Of a DNA stretch of 40,391 nucleotides, positions 8,992 through 17,444 are shown piece after piece. Made by a program: the position numbers and the translations under genes. Positions within the stretch are counted from its first letter, which is position 1. Each line of letters opens with the position of its first letter. The DNA is taken from assembly GCA_029098185.1 (NCBI GenBank), contig JAQXNV010000056.1, positions 1 to 40,391 on the forward strand, given 5' to 3'. Source of the stretch: Oscillospiraceae bacterium. Lineage in GTDB: Bacteria > Bacillota > Clostridia > Oscillospirales > Acutalibacteraceae. A model generated the notes under the pieces. It worked only from the letters and a program-made list of their open reading frames with translations. It had not been told where the DNA came from and searched no databases.

Positions 8992-10860
8992 TCAGGATTC
9001 CATTTTGCTGAGCCAGATCAGCAGTACGGAAATATCCGCCGGACTGACGCCGGAGATCCGGGACGCCTGCCCGATATTGGCCGGTCGGACGGCCTGGAGC
9101 TTTTCCTGTGCCTCTGTCCGCAGGCCAGTAAGGGTAGTATAGTCGATGTTTTTGGGCAAGAGCTTCTGCTCCAGCCGGCGCAGTTGCGCAATGTCGCTTT
9201 TCTGGCGTTTGATATAGCCCTCGTATTTGATCTCGATCTCCACGTTTTCCAATACCTGATCCGGCACGTCGGGACGCTCAGGATCAAAGGGCGCCAGATC
9301 CCTATAGGATAACTGGGGGCGGCGCAGCAGATCGATCATCCGCACACCGGTAGAGATGGGACTAGTCCCCTTTTCCAGCAGCATAGCGTTGAGCGCTTCA
9401 CTGGGCGAAATCACCAGCTTTTCTACGCGTTTTCGTTCTGCCTGTTTTTGTTCTTGTTTTTGACAGAATCGCTCCCATCTTCTATCGGGGATCAGGCCGA
9501 TCTCCCGCCCCAACGGCGTCAAGCGTTCATCGGCGTTATCCTGCCGCAGGACCAGCCGATACTCTGACCGGGAGGTCATCATCCGATAAGGATCGGTGCA
9601 GCCCTTGGTGATCAGATCGTCAATGAGCGTTCCGATATAAGAGCTGGCACGGTCCAAAATGAACGGCGCCTCCCCCTTGATCTTGCGGGCTGCATTGATG
9701 CCTGCCACCAGTCCTTGTGCAGCGGCTTCTTCATAGCCGGAGCTGCCGTTAAATTGTCCCGCCCCGTACAGCCCGGGATGCTCCCGGAATTCCAGCGTGG
9801 CTTCCAGTTGTAACGGGTCGACGCAGTCGTATTCGATGGCGTAGGCCGACCGCATGATCTGCATATGCTCCATGCCCTCGATGGTGTGATAAAAGGCAAG
9901 CTGCACATCCTCCGGCAGAGATGAGGACATCCCCTGCAGGTACAATTCCTCGGTATCGAGACCGCAGGGCTCCACAAAGATCTGATGTCTTTCTTTTGCT
10001 GAAAAACGTACGATTTTATCTTCGATACTGGGGCAGTATCTTGGGCCGACGCCTTCGATGTCGCCGCTGTAGAGGGGAGAACGGTGAATGTTCTCCAAAA
10101 TGATCCGCTTTGTCTCCCTGTTGGTCCAGGCAATGTGACAGATAGCACGGTTTTCGCCGGGATCCTCTGTGTCGTAAGAAAAGGGCACTACGGGATCATC
10201 GCCATGCTGCTCCTCCAACTTGGAAAAATCAATGCTGGAACGAAGGACCCTAGCTGGTGTTCCCGTCTTGAATCTCCGCAAAGAAAGACCCAGTTTTTCC
10301 AGCGATTTTCCCAGAAAGGCTGCCGGGAACATCCCGTCGGGGCCGCTCTCGTAGTTGACATCGCCAACGTAAATGCGGCCGCCCAAAAAAGTACCCGTTG
10401 CCAGGATCACCGCCTTGGCGGTAAACACGGCGTGCATCCGGGTGACGACCTTCCACACATGGCCTTCGGGATAGATCTCTGTGATCTCCGCCTGGCGCAG
10501 GTGAAGATTATCTGTCAGTTCCAGGGTGTGCTTCATGATCTTGCTGTATTCCCGCCGGTCGATCTGGGCCCGCAGCGAATGGACTGCCGGTCCTTTGCCC
10601 CGGTTGAGCATCCGGCTCTGGAGAAAGCTCTTGTCGGCAGTGCGGCCCATCTCGCCGCCCAGCGCGTCGATCTCCCGCACTAAGTGGCCTTTGGCCGTGC
10701 CGCCGATAGACGGGTTGCAGGGACAATTGCCCACAGCGTCCATGTTGATGGTGAACACCGCTGTAGAACAGCCCAGCCGCGCACTGGCCAGTGATGCCTC
10801 GATGCCGGCATGACCGGCGCCGATGACGACAACGTCGTAAGAACCTGCATCATAATTCAA
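8992..10860 (-). CDS. mnmG: tRNA uridine-5-carboxymethylaminomethyl modification enzyme, FAD subunit
   Basis: With MnmE it forms the complex that installs the cmnm5 group on U34 of certain tRNAs, using FAD, NADH, GTP, glycine and folate. It is 622 residues, typical. The N-terminal FAD-binding motif is DVVVIGAGHAGIEA (residues 9-22), followed by NPSIGGTAKGHLVREIDALGG and the C-terminal helical MnmE/tRNA-binding region ending LLIWLSK. The start is a TTG at 10860: GAGG lies eight bases upstream, the protein then opens MNYDAGSYDVVVIGAG as expected, and no in-frame ATG fits. The frame stays open 246 bases further upstream but crosses the mnmE terminator. It has its own promoter. Confidence 0.97.
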   Translation of the reverse strand: MNYDAGSYDVVVIGAGHAGIEASLASARLGCSTAVFTINMDAVGNCPCNPSIGGTAKGHLVREIDALGGEMGRTADKSFLQSRMLNRGKGPAVHSLRAQIDRREYSKIMKHTLELTDNLHLRQAEITEIYPEGHVWKVVTRMHAVFTAKAVILATGTFLGGRIYVGDVNYESGPDGMFPAAFLGKSLEKLGLSLRRFKTGTPARVLRSSIDFSKLEEQHGDDPVVPFSYDTEDPGENRAICHIAWTNRETKRIILENIHRSPLYSGDIEGVGPRYCPSIEDKIVRFSAKERHQIFVEPCGLDTEELYLQGMSSSLPEDVQLAFYHTIEGMEHMQIMRSAYAIEYDCVDPLQLEATLEFREHPGLYGAGQFNGSSGYEEAAAQGLVAGINAARKIKGEAPFILDRASSYIGTLIDDLITKGCTDPYRMMTSRSEYRLVLRQDNADERLTPLGREIGLIPDRRWERFCQKQEQKQAERKRVEKLVISPSEALNAMLLEKGTSPISTGVRMIDLLRRPQLSYRDLAPFDPERPDVPDQVLENVEIEIKYEGYIKRQKSDIAQLRRLEQKLLPKNIDYTTLTGLRTEAQEKLQAVRPANIGQASRISGVSPADISVLLIWLSKMES

Positions 10861-10899
10861 AGATAAAACCTCGCTCCTATATAGAATCCTTAAAGGATA

Positions 10900-10908
10900 A
10901 GTATAGCA
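10900..10908 (-). promoter_or_regulatory. Extended -10 promoter of mnmG
   Basis: On the minus strand TGC-TATACT lies about 40 bases before the TTG start. A convincing -35 is not seen. Confidence 0.5.
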
Positions 10909-10975
10909 TATCTGTGCAAAAATTGCACGGCTTTTCCGAAAAATGATAAAAATTTCCCAAAAGCGATGATCGCCG

Positions 10976-11007
10976 TTTTCCACAAAAAGCGGAGATCTTG
11001 TGGAAAA
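10976..11007. other. Inverted pair of DnaA-box-like sequences
   Basis: TTTTCCACAA (10976-10985), 12 bases, then TTGTGGAAAA (10998-11007): a perfect 10-bp inverted repeat made of two TTTTCCACA boxes facing each other, in the mnmE-mnmG gap. Confidence 0.6.
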
Positions 11008-11031
11008 ACCCCGCCCGGTGTTTTGGGCGCA

Positions 11032-11060
11032 AAAAAAGCCCCCATGAAAAGGGGCTTTCT
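11032..11060 (-). terminator. Terminator of mnmE
   Basis: On the minus strand AAGCCCC pairs with GGGGCTT across an 8-9 base loop, followed by TTTTTT. It starts about 20 bases past the mnmE stop. Confidence 0.82.
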
Positions 11061-11080
11061 GTTGGATGATTAGAAAAAAG

Positions 11081-12460
11081 CTACTTGCCCACGCAGAACT
11101 GCGCAAATACCGAATCCACCACAGCTTCTGTGGCCCTCTCCCCTGTCAGCTCCAACAGGTCGCTGATGGCGCCCTCCAGCGACACCGTCACCGCATCCAG
11201 TGTCATCCCGCTGTTTAGGGCGGTCAGCGCTTCCTCTACGCTGGCCAACGACCGCCGGGCCACATCCCGCTGGCGCTCGGTGAATAGAATGCCTTCTGAC
11301 GGATCCAGTCCCGATGTATGGAGCACATGGGCCACAGCATCTTCCAGCTCCCGCAGGCCGCTGCCCTCTTTGGCAGACAGTTTTACCACATGAGAAAAAT
11401 GCTGGGACAGCTCTGCTAGATCACTGCTGTGCTCCAGATCGCTTTTATTGACGATGGCTACCGACGGTACAGCTCCAGCAGAAGCGATCAATTCCCGGTC
11501 CTCGTCATTGAGGGGCTGGGTAGAATCAAAGACGGCCAACACAAGCTGGGCGCTGGCCACCCGGTTTTTGGCTTTCGTCACGCCGATCTGCTCCACCGGA
11601 TCATCGGTCATGCGGATGCCGGCCGTATCTGCCAATCGCAGCGTCACATCGCCCAGCAGCACAGTCTCCTCTACGATGTCCCTCGTCGTTCCGGCGTATT
11701 GGGTCACGATGGACCGCTCACATCCGCTGAGCAGGTTCATCAGCGTCGATTTGCCCACATTGGGCCGCCCGGCAATCACGGTATCGACGCCTTCCCGAAT
11801 GGCTCGTCCCGCATCGAACTGGTCGATCATGCTCTGCAGTTCTGTTTCTGCCTCATACAGTTCCTCTCCCAACACTACCGGGTCCACTTCCGGGATCTCC
11901 TCCTCCGGATAATCTGCCCAGGCAGACAGATGTGCCGCTGCGTGGATCAGCTTTTCCCGCAGTGCCGTGATCCGTTTTTCCAGGGCACCGTCGTGACTGG
12001 CCAGCGCCAGCCGTGCTGCCTGATTGCCGTTAGCGGAGATCAGCGCCATGACAGATTCCGCTTCCGTCAGGCCCATCTTTCCGTTTAAAAAGGCCCGTTT
12101 TGTAAATTCGCCTGGTCCGGCCGCCGACGCTCCAGCGGACAGCACTGCCCGCAGGACATTTTTCAAAATGACAAGGCCGCCGTGACAGGAAAGCTCCACT
12201 ACATCCTCTCCGGTAAAGCTGGCCGGCGCGGCGAACACGAGAGCGATAGCTTCATCGAGCTGGGTGTCGCCGTCGTAAACGTGGCCATAATGGGCCGTAT
12301 ATCCCTTGGCCTGGGCCAGCAGCTTTCCGTTTTTGGCACGAAATACTTTGTCTGCCACCTGCCGGGCATTGCTGCCAGAAATGCGAATGATCCCGATGCC
12401 GCCCGGCGATTGTCCCGTGGCGATAGCGGCAATGGTTTTTTCCTTGGTGGTTCCAATCAT
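11081..12460 (-). CDS. mnmE: tRNA modification GTPase MnmE (TrmE)
   Basis: A G protein activated by potassium-dependent dimerisation; partner of MnmG in U34 modification. It is 459 residues, usual length. The N-terminal folate-binding domain occupies about 1-120. The G domain is inserted in a helical domain with GRPNVGKST (231-239), the switch DTAG (278-281) and NKSD (338-341). The C-terminal CVGK box (456-459) carries the catalytic Cys456. The ATG at 12460 is preceded by GGGGGAA, and an upstream in-frame start would lie in the promoter. Jag usually sits next to mnmE; here they are separated by 2.6 kb carrying an L,D-transpeptidase and repeats. Confidence 0.97.
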   Translation of the reverse strand: MIGTTKEKTIAAIATGQSPGGIGIIRISGSNARQVADKVFRAKNGKLLAQAKGYTAHYGHVYDGDTQLDEAIALVFAAPASFTGEDVVELSCHGGLVILKNVLRAVLSAGASAAGPGEFTKRAFLNGKMGLTEAESVMALISANGNQAARLALASHDGALEKRITALREKLIHAAAHLSAWADYPEEEIPEVDPVVLGEELYEAETELQSMIDQFDAGRAIREGVDTVIAGRPNVGKSTLMNLLSGCERSIVTQYAGTTRDIVEETVLLGDVTLRLADTAGIRMTDDPVEQIGVTKAKNRVASAQLVLAVFDSTQPLNDEDRELIASAGAVPSVAIVNKSDLEHSSDLAELSQHFSHVVKLSAKEGSGLRELEDAVAHVLHTSGLDPSEGILFTERQRDVARRSLASVEEALTALNSGMTLDAVTVSLEGAISDLLELTGERATEAVVDSVFAQFCVGK

Positions 12461-12491
12461 GGTGGATTCCCCCTTCCCTTGATTCCCCTTT

Positions 12492-12500
12492 ATTGTAGCA
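12492..12500 (-). promoter_or_regulatory. Extended -10 promoter of mnmE
   Basis: On the minus strand TGC-TACAAT lies about 32 bases before the start codon, with no clear -35. In the same gap, AGACAG (12537-12542) and CTGTCT (12554-12559) form a terminator-like hairpin followed by T5, between the divergent promoters. Confidence 0.5.
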
Positions 12501-12613
12501 TAAGTTTTGCAAAATTGCACCTGGGTCGCCGCAAAAAGACAGCGTTTTTTGCCCTGTCTGTTTTTCGTAAAATCTGCAATAAAAAAATAGTACTTTTCTA
12601 TCCATTTTTTTCA

Positions 12614-12642
12614 TTGCTTTTCCTACTTTCGTAGGGTATAAT
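12614..12642 (+). promoter_or_regulatory. Promoter of the L,D-transpeptidase gene with a palindrome in its spacer
   Basis: TTGCTT (12614-12619), a 17-base spacer, and TATAAT (12637-12642). The inverted repeat CCTAC-N4-GTAGG (12622-12635) lies entirely within the spacer, a typical repressor or MerR-type activator position. Confidence 0.7.
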
Positions 12643-12726
12643 GGAATCAATTGACACTGCAAAAAATTCCCTATGGCAGTCATCCATCAAAGCAGACGCC
12701 ATCTAAAAGAAAGGAAGGAAGAGTTC

Positions 12727-14544
12727 ATGAAAAACAAACACAAACGGCTCCTTGCGATTTTGCTGAGTTTGTGCCTGGCTGCGTCCACGGTAACGACTAC
12801 CATCGCCGTTGCCGCACAGCCGGAGTCTCCCACAGAAAGCGCGGGTGCAGCGACAGAAAGCACCGCTTCCTCTGAGGAAACCACATCGTCAGGGGCAGGA
12901 TCGACACCGACAGACACTACATCTTCTGCGCCGACAGAATCCGAGCCTGCGCCGCCTACCGATCCCAGTGACGACACCCTGCCGACTTTTGATACGGCCG
13001 GCTGGCACACGGTAGACAACAAAAAGTATTACAGCAATGAATCCGGAAAGGCAGTCACCGGCTGGCAGACCATCAACGGCAAAACGTATTTCTTTGGGCC
13101 TGACGGCGTTATGGCCACCATGTGGAAAACCATCAGCGGCAAGAAATATTATTTTGGCAACAGCGGCGAGATGCGCACCGGCTGGCGCACCATCGACGGC
13201 AAGAAGTATTACTTTGGCAACAGCGGTGAGATGCGCACCGGCTGGCGCACCATCAACGGCAAGAAGTATTACTTTGGCAACAGCGGTGAGATGCGCACCG
13301 GCTGGCGCACCATCAACGGCAAAAAGTATTATTTTGGCAACAGCGGCGAGATGCGCACCGGTTGGCGCACTATCGACGGCAAGAAATATTATTTCCAGAG
13401 CAACGGTGCCCAGTTCCGCAAAAAGGGCTTTCAGACGATAGAGCAAAAGCGGTATTACGTTAACAGCGATTACTCCATCCAGCAAGGCTGGAAAACCATC
13501 AGCGGCAAAACGTATTACTTTGGCAACAGCGGCGAGATGCGCACTGGCTGGCGCACCATCAACAATAAGGTGTATTACTTTAACAACAGCGGCGTCATGC
13601 AGAAAAACGTCTGGAAGCGATTCCAGGGCAACCGCTATTATCTCCAGTCCAACGGCGCTGCGGCCACCGGCTGGACCAAGATCGGCGCTTACCGTTACTA
13701 CTTCAGCAGCAAGGGCGTCCTCGATGAAGATGTCCGGGACCGTTCCGACGTCAAAGGGCCTTATGAGCTGGTGGTCAGCCTAAAGGAATGTACCATTACG
13801 GTCATTGCCAGAGGAACCGACGGCGTAGCCAACATCGCCGCGGCCAAGTTTGTCTGCTCGCCGGGCAAGGCCAGCACACCGACACCTACCGGCGTTTTTA
13901 CCGCCCAAAAGAGTGCTCGCTGGCAGATCCTCATGGGACCTTCCTGGGGCCAGTATGGATTGAATGTTTACATGGGCATTTATTTCCACTCTATCCCCTG
14001 CGGCCAAGCCAATGTTTTTAATGTGCCTTCCTACGATTACTACACGCTGGGCACTCCAGCATCCCACGGCTGTATCCGACTGCTGGTGCGGGATGAAAAA
14101 TGGATCTACGACCACGCCGGCAATGGCATCAAGACGACCATCACCGACACCACAAATCAATCGGTCATCAGCTATTTATCTAAGCCGACGGTGCCGGCAC
14201 TGCAATCTCGCAATGGCCTCACCTGGGATCCCACCGACCCCATCGCTTCCAAGCAGATGGGCACAGCCATTCCCAAAGTGACCTACGAGAAGCCATCCTA
14301 CGAGCAACCCGACGATCCAACGTCTGCTTCCGGTGAAGCGCTGCTCAAGTACCGCGCCACAGATACCGTAAATTACCGAGACGCAGCCGGCCTGTCCGGC
14401 AACATCAAGGGTGCGCTGTACGACGGCCAGGTGGTTTATGTGGTGGACAAATCCAGCAAAAAGGCCGACGGCTACACCTGGTATAAGATCAAGATCGGCA
14501 GCAAGTATTACTATGTTGCAGCATCGTTTTTGACAAAAGCATAA
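12727..14544 (+). CDS. Secreted L,D-transpeptidase with glucan/choline-binding-type repeats and SH3-like domain
   Basis: 605 residues. In order: a signal peptide (MKNKHKRLLAILLSLCLA..., likely cleaved near residue 30 after AVAA); a Ser/Thr/Pro/Glu linker to about residue 85; about twelve 20-residue repeats of the type GWRTINGKKYYFGNSGEMRT, as in cell-wall/choline-binding repeats; a YkuD L,D-transpeptidase domain (about 345-485) with the SHGCIRL active site, His447 and Cys449; a Pro-rich linker; and a C-terminal SH3-like domain. It probably cross-links or anchors to peptidoglycan outside the cell. AAGGAAG precedes the ATG. An in-frame ATG at 12673 lacks a site. It is on the plus strand, opposite to its neighbours, with its own promoter and terminator. 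Confidence 0.93.
   Translation: MKNKHKRLLAILLSLCLAASTVTTTIAVAAQPESPTESAGAATESTASSEETTSSGAGSTPTDTTSSAPTESEPAPPTDPSDDTLPTFDTAGWHTVDNKKYYSNESGKAVTGWQTINGKTYFFGPDGVMATMWKTISGKKYYFGNSGEMRTGWRTIDGKKYYFGNSGEMRTGWRTINGKKYYFGNSGEMRTGWRTINGKKYYFGNSGEMRTGWRTIDGKKYYFQSNGAQFRKKGFQTIEQKRYYVNSDYSIQQGWKTISGKTYYFGNSGEMRTGWRTINNKVYYFNNSGVMQKNVWKRFQGNRYYLQSNGAAATGWTKIGAYRYYFSSKGVLDEDVRDRSDVKGPYELVVSLKECTITVIARGTDGVANIAAAKFVCSPGKASTPTPTGVFTAQKSARWQILMGPSWGQYGLNVYMGIYFHSIPCGQANVFNVPSYDYYTLGTPASHGCIRLLVRDEKWIYDHAGNGIKTTITDTTNQSVISYLSKPTVPALQSRNGLTWDPTDPIASKQMGTAIPKVTYEKPSYEQPDDPTSASGEALLKYRATDTVNYRDAAGLSGNIKGALYDGQVVYVVDKSSKKADGYTWYKIKIGSKYYYVAASFLTKA
13139..13400 (+). repeat. Tandem 60-bp coding repeats
   Basis: Four consecutive 60-bp units are almost identical in DNA, differing by a few synonymous changes and one N/D change. 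They encode 20-residue wall-binding repeats; a fifth near-identical unit lies at about 13500-13560. Such near-identity suggests recent duplication or gene conversion, and the copy number may vary between strains. Confidence 0.9.
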
Positions 14545-14559
14545 AAATCTGTTGAAAAA

Positions 14560-14588
14560 AGGGCGCCCAGAAGCGTCCTTTTCTTTTT
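14560..14588 (+). terminator. Terminator of the L,D-transpeptidase gene
   Basis: The stem AAGGGCGC with GCGTCCTT (one G-T pair) is followed by TTCTTTTT, 15 bases past the stop. Confidence 0.75.
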
Positions 14589-14590
14589 GT

Positions 14591-15013
14591 GGGCTTTGCG
14601 CTGAGCCCATTCTCGGCCCCCCTCGTAGGGGGGCCGGCGCAACGTAGTTGCGACTGAGGGGTTAATTTATGGGGCTGTTTGCGAAGCAGACTGAGGGGTT
14701 TTATAGCAAAAACTCCCGTAGGATAGTTGCTCCCGTAATACCCCTCCGGTCATTGCAAAGCAATGGCCACCTCCCCTCAAAGGGGAGGCAAGAAGCTTTG
14801 CGCTGAGCCCATTCTCGGCCCTCCTCGTAGGGGGGCTGGCAGATGCGCAGCATCTGACTGAGGGGTTACTATTGCAAGGCTTCCCTTTGGTGGCTGCTCC
14901 CGGGACAAAGGCCTTGCCCTAAGCCCATTCTCGGCCCTCCTCGTAGGGGGGCTGGCGCAACGAAGTTGCGGCTGAGGGGTTTTCTTTCCGCAGGGGAGGC
15001 AAAAGCTTTGCGC
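14591..15013 (+). repeat. Cluster of modular hairpin repeats (gap between the transpeptidase gene and jag)
   Basis: No gene is seen in this gap. Module 2 has an arm ending CCCATTCTCGG, the hairpin CCCCCCTCGTAGGGGGG, a variable hairpin, then GACTGAGGGGTT or GGCTGAGGGGTT. Copies lie at 14591-14663 (CGCAAC-gta-GTTGCG), 14671-14700 (truncated), about 14795-14867 (CAGATGC-gca-GCATCTG) and about 14911-14982 (CGCAAC-gaa-GTTGCG). Module 1 at 14741-14795 has CCTCCGGTC, the hairpin ATTGC-aaa-GCAAT, CCACCTCCCCT and AGGGGAGGCAAG. The same modules recur at 32833, 37996-38533 and 39976-40391. Confidence 0.85.
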
Positions 15014-15017
15014 ACAA

Positions 15018-15047
15018 AGAAAAGCCCCTCTCAGGAGGGGCTTTTTT
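15018..15047 (-). terminator. Terminator of the rpmH-jag operon
   Basis: AGCCCCTC pairs with GAGGGGCT across a short loop. On the minus strand TTTTCTTTG follows; the plus strand also has T6, so it may be bidirectional. It abuts the jag stop codon. Confidence 0.8.
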
Positions 15048-15048
15048 C

Positions 15049-15720
15049 TTATGCTTTTGGCTTGCGGGAGCGGTTTCGGGTCTTATCTGACCCCTCCGGC
15101 CCCACAACGATATGTCGTTTTTGTTCCTGGCCGTCAGACCAGGACACCACGCCGTCGATCTCCTGGATCACGCCGTGAATGATCCGCCGTTCATAGGGAT
15201 TCATGGGCTCCAGCGAACAGATCTTTCCTGTGCGCAAGACCTTTTGGGCCATCTTTCTGCCCAGATTTTCCAGCGTTTCTTTTCGCTTTGCCCGGTAATC
15301 CCCTACATCCAGCGTCACCCGATGGTATCCGTTTTTCTCGGTATTGGCCACCAGACAGGCCAGATATTGCAGCGCATCCAGCGTCTCACCTCGATGGCCG
15401 ATGATCATCCGCACATTGCTGCCGTCGATCTCCAGCTCTGAGTCTGTTTCATGCTCATACCGGATCTTCACGGTGCCGTCGGTGACGCCCATGGCCTGGA
15501 TGACTTCGTCTACATACGCTGCCGCCAGCTCGGCCGGCCGTTTTTCTATGACAACGGCCCGCACCTTTGCCGGACTTCCTCCAAAAATTCCAAAGGTTTT
15601 CTTTGTCGGCTTTTCGAGAAGTTCACATTCTGCTTCTGTTGTTGCGACACCTAACATCTCACAGGCATTGGCAAATGCCTTTTCAATGGTATCGCCCGTC
15701 GCTATTGCTTCTCTCCTCAA
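15049..15720 (-). CDS. khpB: RNA-binding protein Jag/KhpB (SpoIIIJ-associated)
   Basis: 223 residues with the three usual parts: Jag-N domain (1-50, ending KKTFGIFGGSPAKV), KH domain with the GHRG loop in VRMIIGHRGETLDALQYL, and an R3H domain with NPYERRIIH. KhpB binds RNA, usually with KhpA, and affects division and wall synthesis in relatives. The start is a TTG at 15720: GGGGGAG lies eight bases upstream and an in-frame TGA closes the frame just before it. It follows yidC by 29 bases. A basic KTRNRSRKPKA tail ends the protein. Confidence 0.95.
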   Translation of the reverse strand: MRREAIATGDTIEKAFANACEMLGVATTEAECELLEKPTKKTFGIFGGSPAKVRAVVIEKRPAELAAAYVDEVIQAMGVTDGTVKIRYEHETDSELEIDGSNVRMIIGHRGETLDALQYLACLVANTEKNGYHRVTLDVGDYRAKRKETLENLGRKMAQKVLRTGKICSLEPMNPYERRIIHGVIQEIDGVVSWSDGQEQKRHIVVGPEGSDKTRNRSRKPKA

Positions 15721-15749
15721 TGGTCAAACTCCCCCTCTGAACAACATCC

Positions 15750-16742
15750 TTATTTTTTCTTCTTTTTCTGACGATTCGCCGTTCCCTGATTTCGGACGTT
15801 TTCCGACGTGATCACACGTCGTTCAGCAAGTGGGATCTCTGGCACCAGCGCCTCTTCCTTTTCCCTTCGGGCGATCCGTCTGGCTTCCCGGTTGGCGATC
15901 ACATGATCTCTGCTGTAGAACTTGTTGGTCACAAATACCTGGGCAAATGTTGCCAGGTTGGAGATCATCCAGTAGAAGCCGATAGCGCCTGGCATAGTCA
16001 ATGCCAGATAAGCGGTCAGCAGCGGCATGAGCAGCATGGTGACTTTCATGCAGCCCTGCTGACTGCGCATGGCTTCGTTGGCAAACATGGAATAAACCTG
16101 GGTACCCACGCCGATGAGCAGACAGAGGATCGGGATGATCCACAGGATGGCCTGGCCGCCCCACGGTGTCTGGAGCAGATCCAGACCCAGGAAGTTACAG
16201 CTATGGGCAAACTTGTCTACACTGGCGATCTCGTCCGCTGTCCAAACGCTACTCAGATACGGCTTGAGCGTATCGAAGTTCCGGACGACCTCCAGCTCCA
16301 CAAAGCGCGTGGAGAAGGAAGAGCTGATACCCGGAATCTGGTTGAGCATCATCGTGGCTGCGTTGATCGAGGAAGATGCCAGGTGCAGCGCGTTGGAAAG
16401 CGGATAGATGATGGCGTAATACAGACCGAGCATGATCGGGAACGGAATGAGCGTCGTCAAGCATCCGGTGCTGGGGGAAGCGCCCTCTGCGGCATACAGC
16501 TTCTCTAATTCTTCCTGATACTTTTCCTTGTCATTGGCATACTTCACCGAAAGCTCTTTCTGCTTTTCGGCGATCCGGCCGCTGGCAGCCGAGGACCGCT
16601 GCTGTTTGATGTTCAGCGGGAACATGGCTGCACGGACCAGGATCGTAAAGACGATGATGGCCAGGCCGTAGTTTTGCAGGATCATGTAGAAGAAGTACAG
16701 GATGTAGCCGAAGATGCTGCCCAAAAAATTGAAAATATCCAT
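15750..16742 (-). CDS. yidC: Membrane protein insertase YidC/Oxa1 family
   Basis: Inserts proteins into the cytoplasmic membrane alone or with SecYEG. It is 330 residues with five membrane segments. TM1 carries the conserved groove arginine in FTILVRAAMFPL (Arg37), followed by the cytoplasmic coiled coil (about 47-90), and the C-terminal tail is strongly basic and ends in KKKKK, a ribosome-contact feature. There is no obvious lipobox at the N-terminus (MDIFNFLGSIFGYIL). AAGGAG lies seven bases before the ATG. It follows yidD by 33 bases, as is standard. Confidence 0.96.
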   Translation of the reverse strand: MDIFNFLGSIFGYILYFFYMILQNYGLAIIVFTILVRAAMFPLNIKQQRSSAASGRIAEKQKELSVKYANDKEKYQEELEKLYAAEGASPSTGCLTTLIPFPIMLGLYYAIIYPLSNALHLASSSINAATMMLNQIPGISSSFSTRFVELEVVRNFDTLKPYLSSVWTADEIASVDKFAHSCNFLGLDLLQTPWGGQAILWIIPILCLLIGVGTQVYSMFANEAMRSQQGCMKVTMLLMPLLTAYLALTMPGAIGFYWMISNLATFAQVFVTNKFYSRDHVIANREARRIARREKEEALVPEIPLAERRVITSENVRNQGTANRQKKKKK

Positions 16743-16775
16743 TGGCGTACTCCTTAATCCAATACGATGGTAAAA

Positions 16776-17009
16776 CTATTTACTTTTGATTTTTTTTTCG
16801 GGAACAGGATCATACCCGCCGCGGCTGAAGGGATTACATCGCAGAATCCTCCAGATGGCCAGGGCGCTGCCCTTGATGGCCCCGAAGCGCTCCAGCGCCT
16901 CGATGGCGTAAGCGGAGCAGGTTGGTATATATTTGCAGCAGGCCGGGCGATGGGACGAGATGGCCACCTGATAAAAGCGGACGAAAGCGATCAATGCTTT
17001 TTTGATCAT
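16776..17009 (-). CDS. yidD: Membrane protein insertion efficiency factor YidD
   Basis: A small 77-residue protein of the YidD (DUF37) family, thought to help YidC. It shows the conserved [27 protein letters not shown] and the later [14 protein letters not shown]. An N-terminal amphipathic/hydrophobic helix would sit on the membrane. Its ATG overlaps the rnpA stop as ATGA (4-base overlap), so the two are translationally coupled. Confidence 0.96.
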   Translation of the reverse strand: MIKKALIAFVRFYQVAISSHRPACCKYIPTCSAYAIEALERFGAIKGSALAIWRILRCNPFSRGGYDPVPEKKIKSK

Positions 17010-17380
17010 CGGATCAATCCCGCCTCCTTCAGGTGCTGTGCCATGGCCTTTTCCACCGCGGTGCTCTTGACGAAAGGCGTTTTGCCCCTGGCCACAAAGA
17101 TCAGGTCCAAGTTTCGCTGCTTGTCCAGCGCCGGCAGAAACGAGCGGAACGCCGCCCGGATCACCCGGCGGCTGCGGTTGCGCTGCACAGCGTTGCCGAT
17201 CTTTTTGCTGGCGGTGATCCCCACCCGCAGGTGTTTGCCTTTATTCTTGCAGACATAGGTCACCAGAATAGGCGAAACACTGGATTTTCCCCTGGCGTAG
17301 ATCCGCCGGAAATCCCGGTTCTCGTTGATGGCCACGATCTTATAGCGCGGCGCCGGTGTGCCGGTGTTGTGCAATTTCAT
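17006..17380 (-). CDS. rnpA: Ribonuclease P protein component
   Basis: The protein cofactor of RNase P, which cleaves 5' leaders from pre-tRNA. It is 124 residues. The hallmark RNR motif is in [17 protein letters not shown], and the N-terminal core [14 protein letters not shown] matches the family. There are about 16 extra residues before the usual start, and the ribosome binding site is weak; a GTG at codon 16 has none, so I keep the ATG. It lies 64 bases after rpmH, with a terminator-like hairpin between them. Confidence 0.96.
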   Translation of the reverse strand: MKLHNTGTPAPRYKIVAINENRDFRRIYARGKSSVSPILVTYVCKNKGKHLRVGITASKKIGNAVQRNRSRRVIRAAFRSFLPALDKQRNLDLIFVARGKTPFVKSTAVEKAMAQHLKEAGLIR

Positions 17381-17408
17381 TTGTCATCACAGCCCTATTC
17401 TCCATAAA

Positions 17409-17436
17409 GAAAAAGGCCACTGGAATCTGTGGCCTT
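17409..17436 (-). terminator. Intra-operon terminator/attenuator between rpmH and rnpA
   Basis: On the minus strand AAGGCCAC-N8-GTGGCCTT runs into TTTCTTT. It should end much rpmH transcription before rnpA. No separate rnpA promoter is seen, so rnpA probably depends on read-through. Confidence 0.75.
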
Positions 17437-17444
17437 GTCAGCGC

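Noticed and set aside
13139-13400. CRISPR-like direct repeats with 60-bp period
   Set aside because: The repeats are contiguous without spacers and in frame inside the L,D-transpeptidase gene, encoding wall-binding units.
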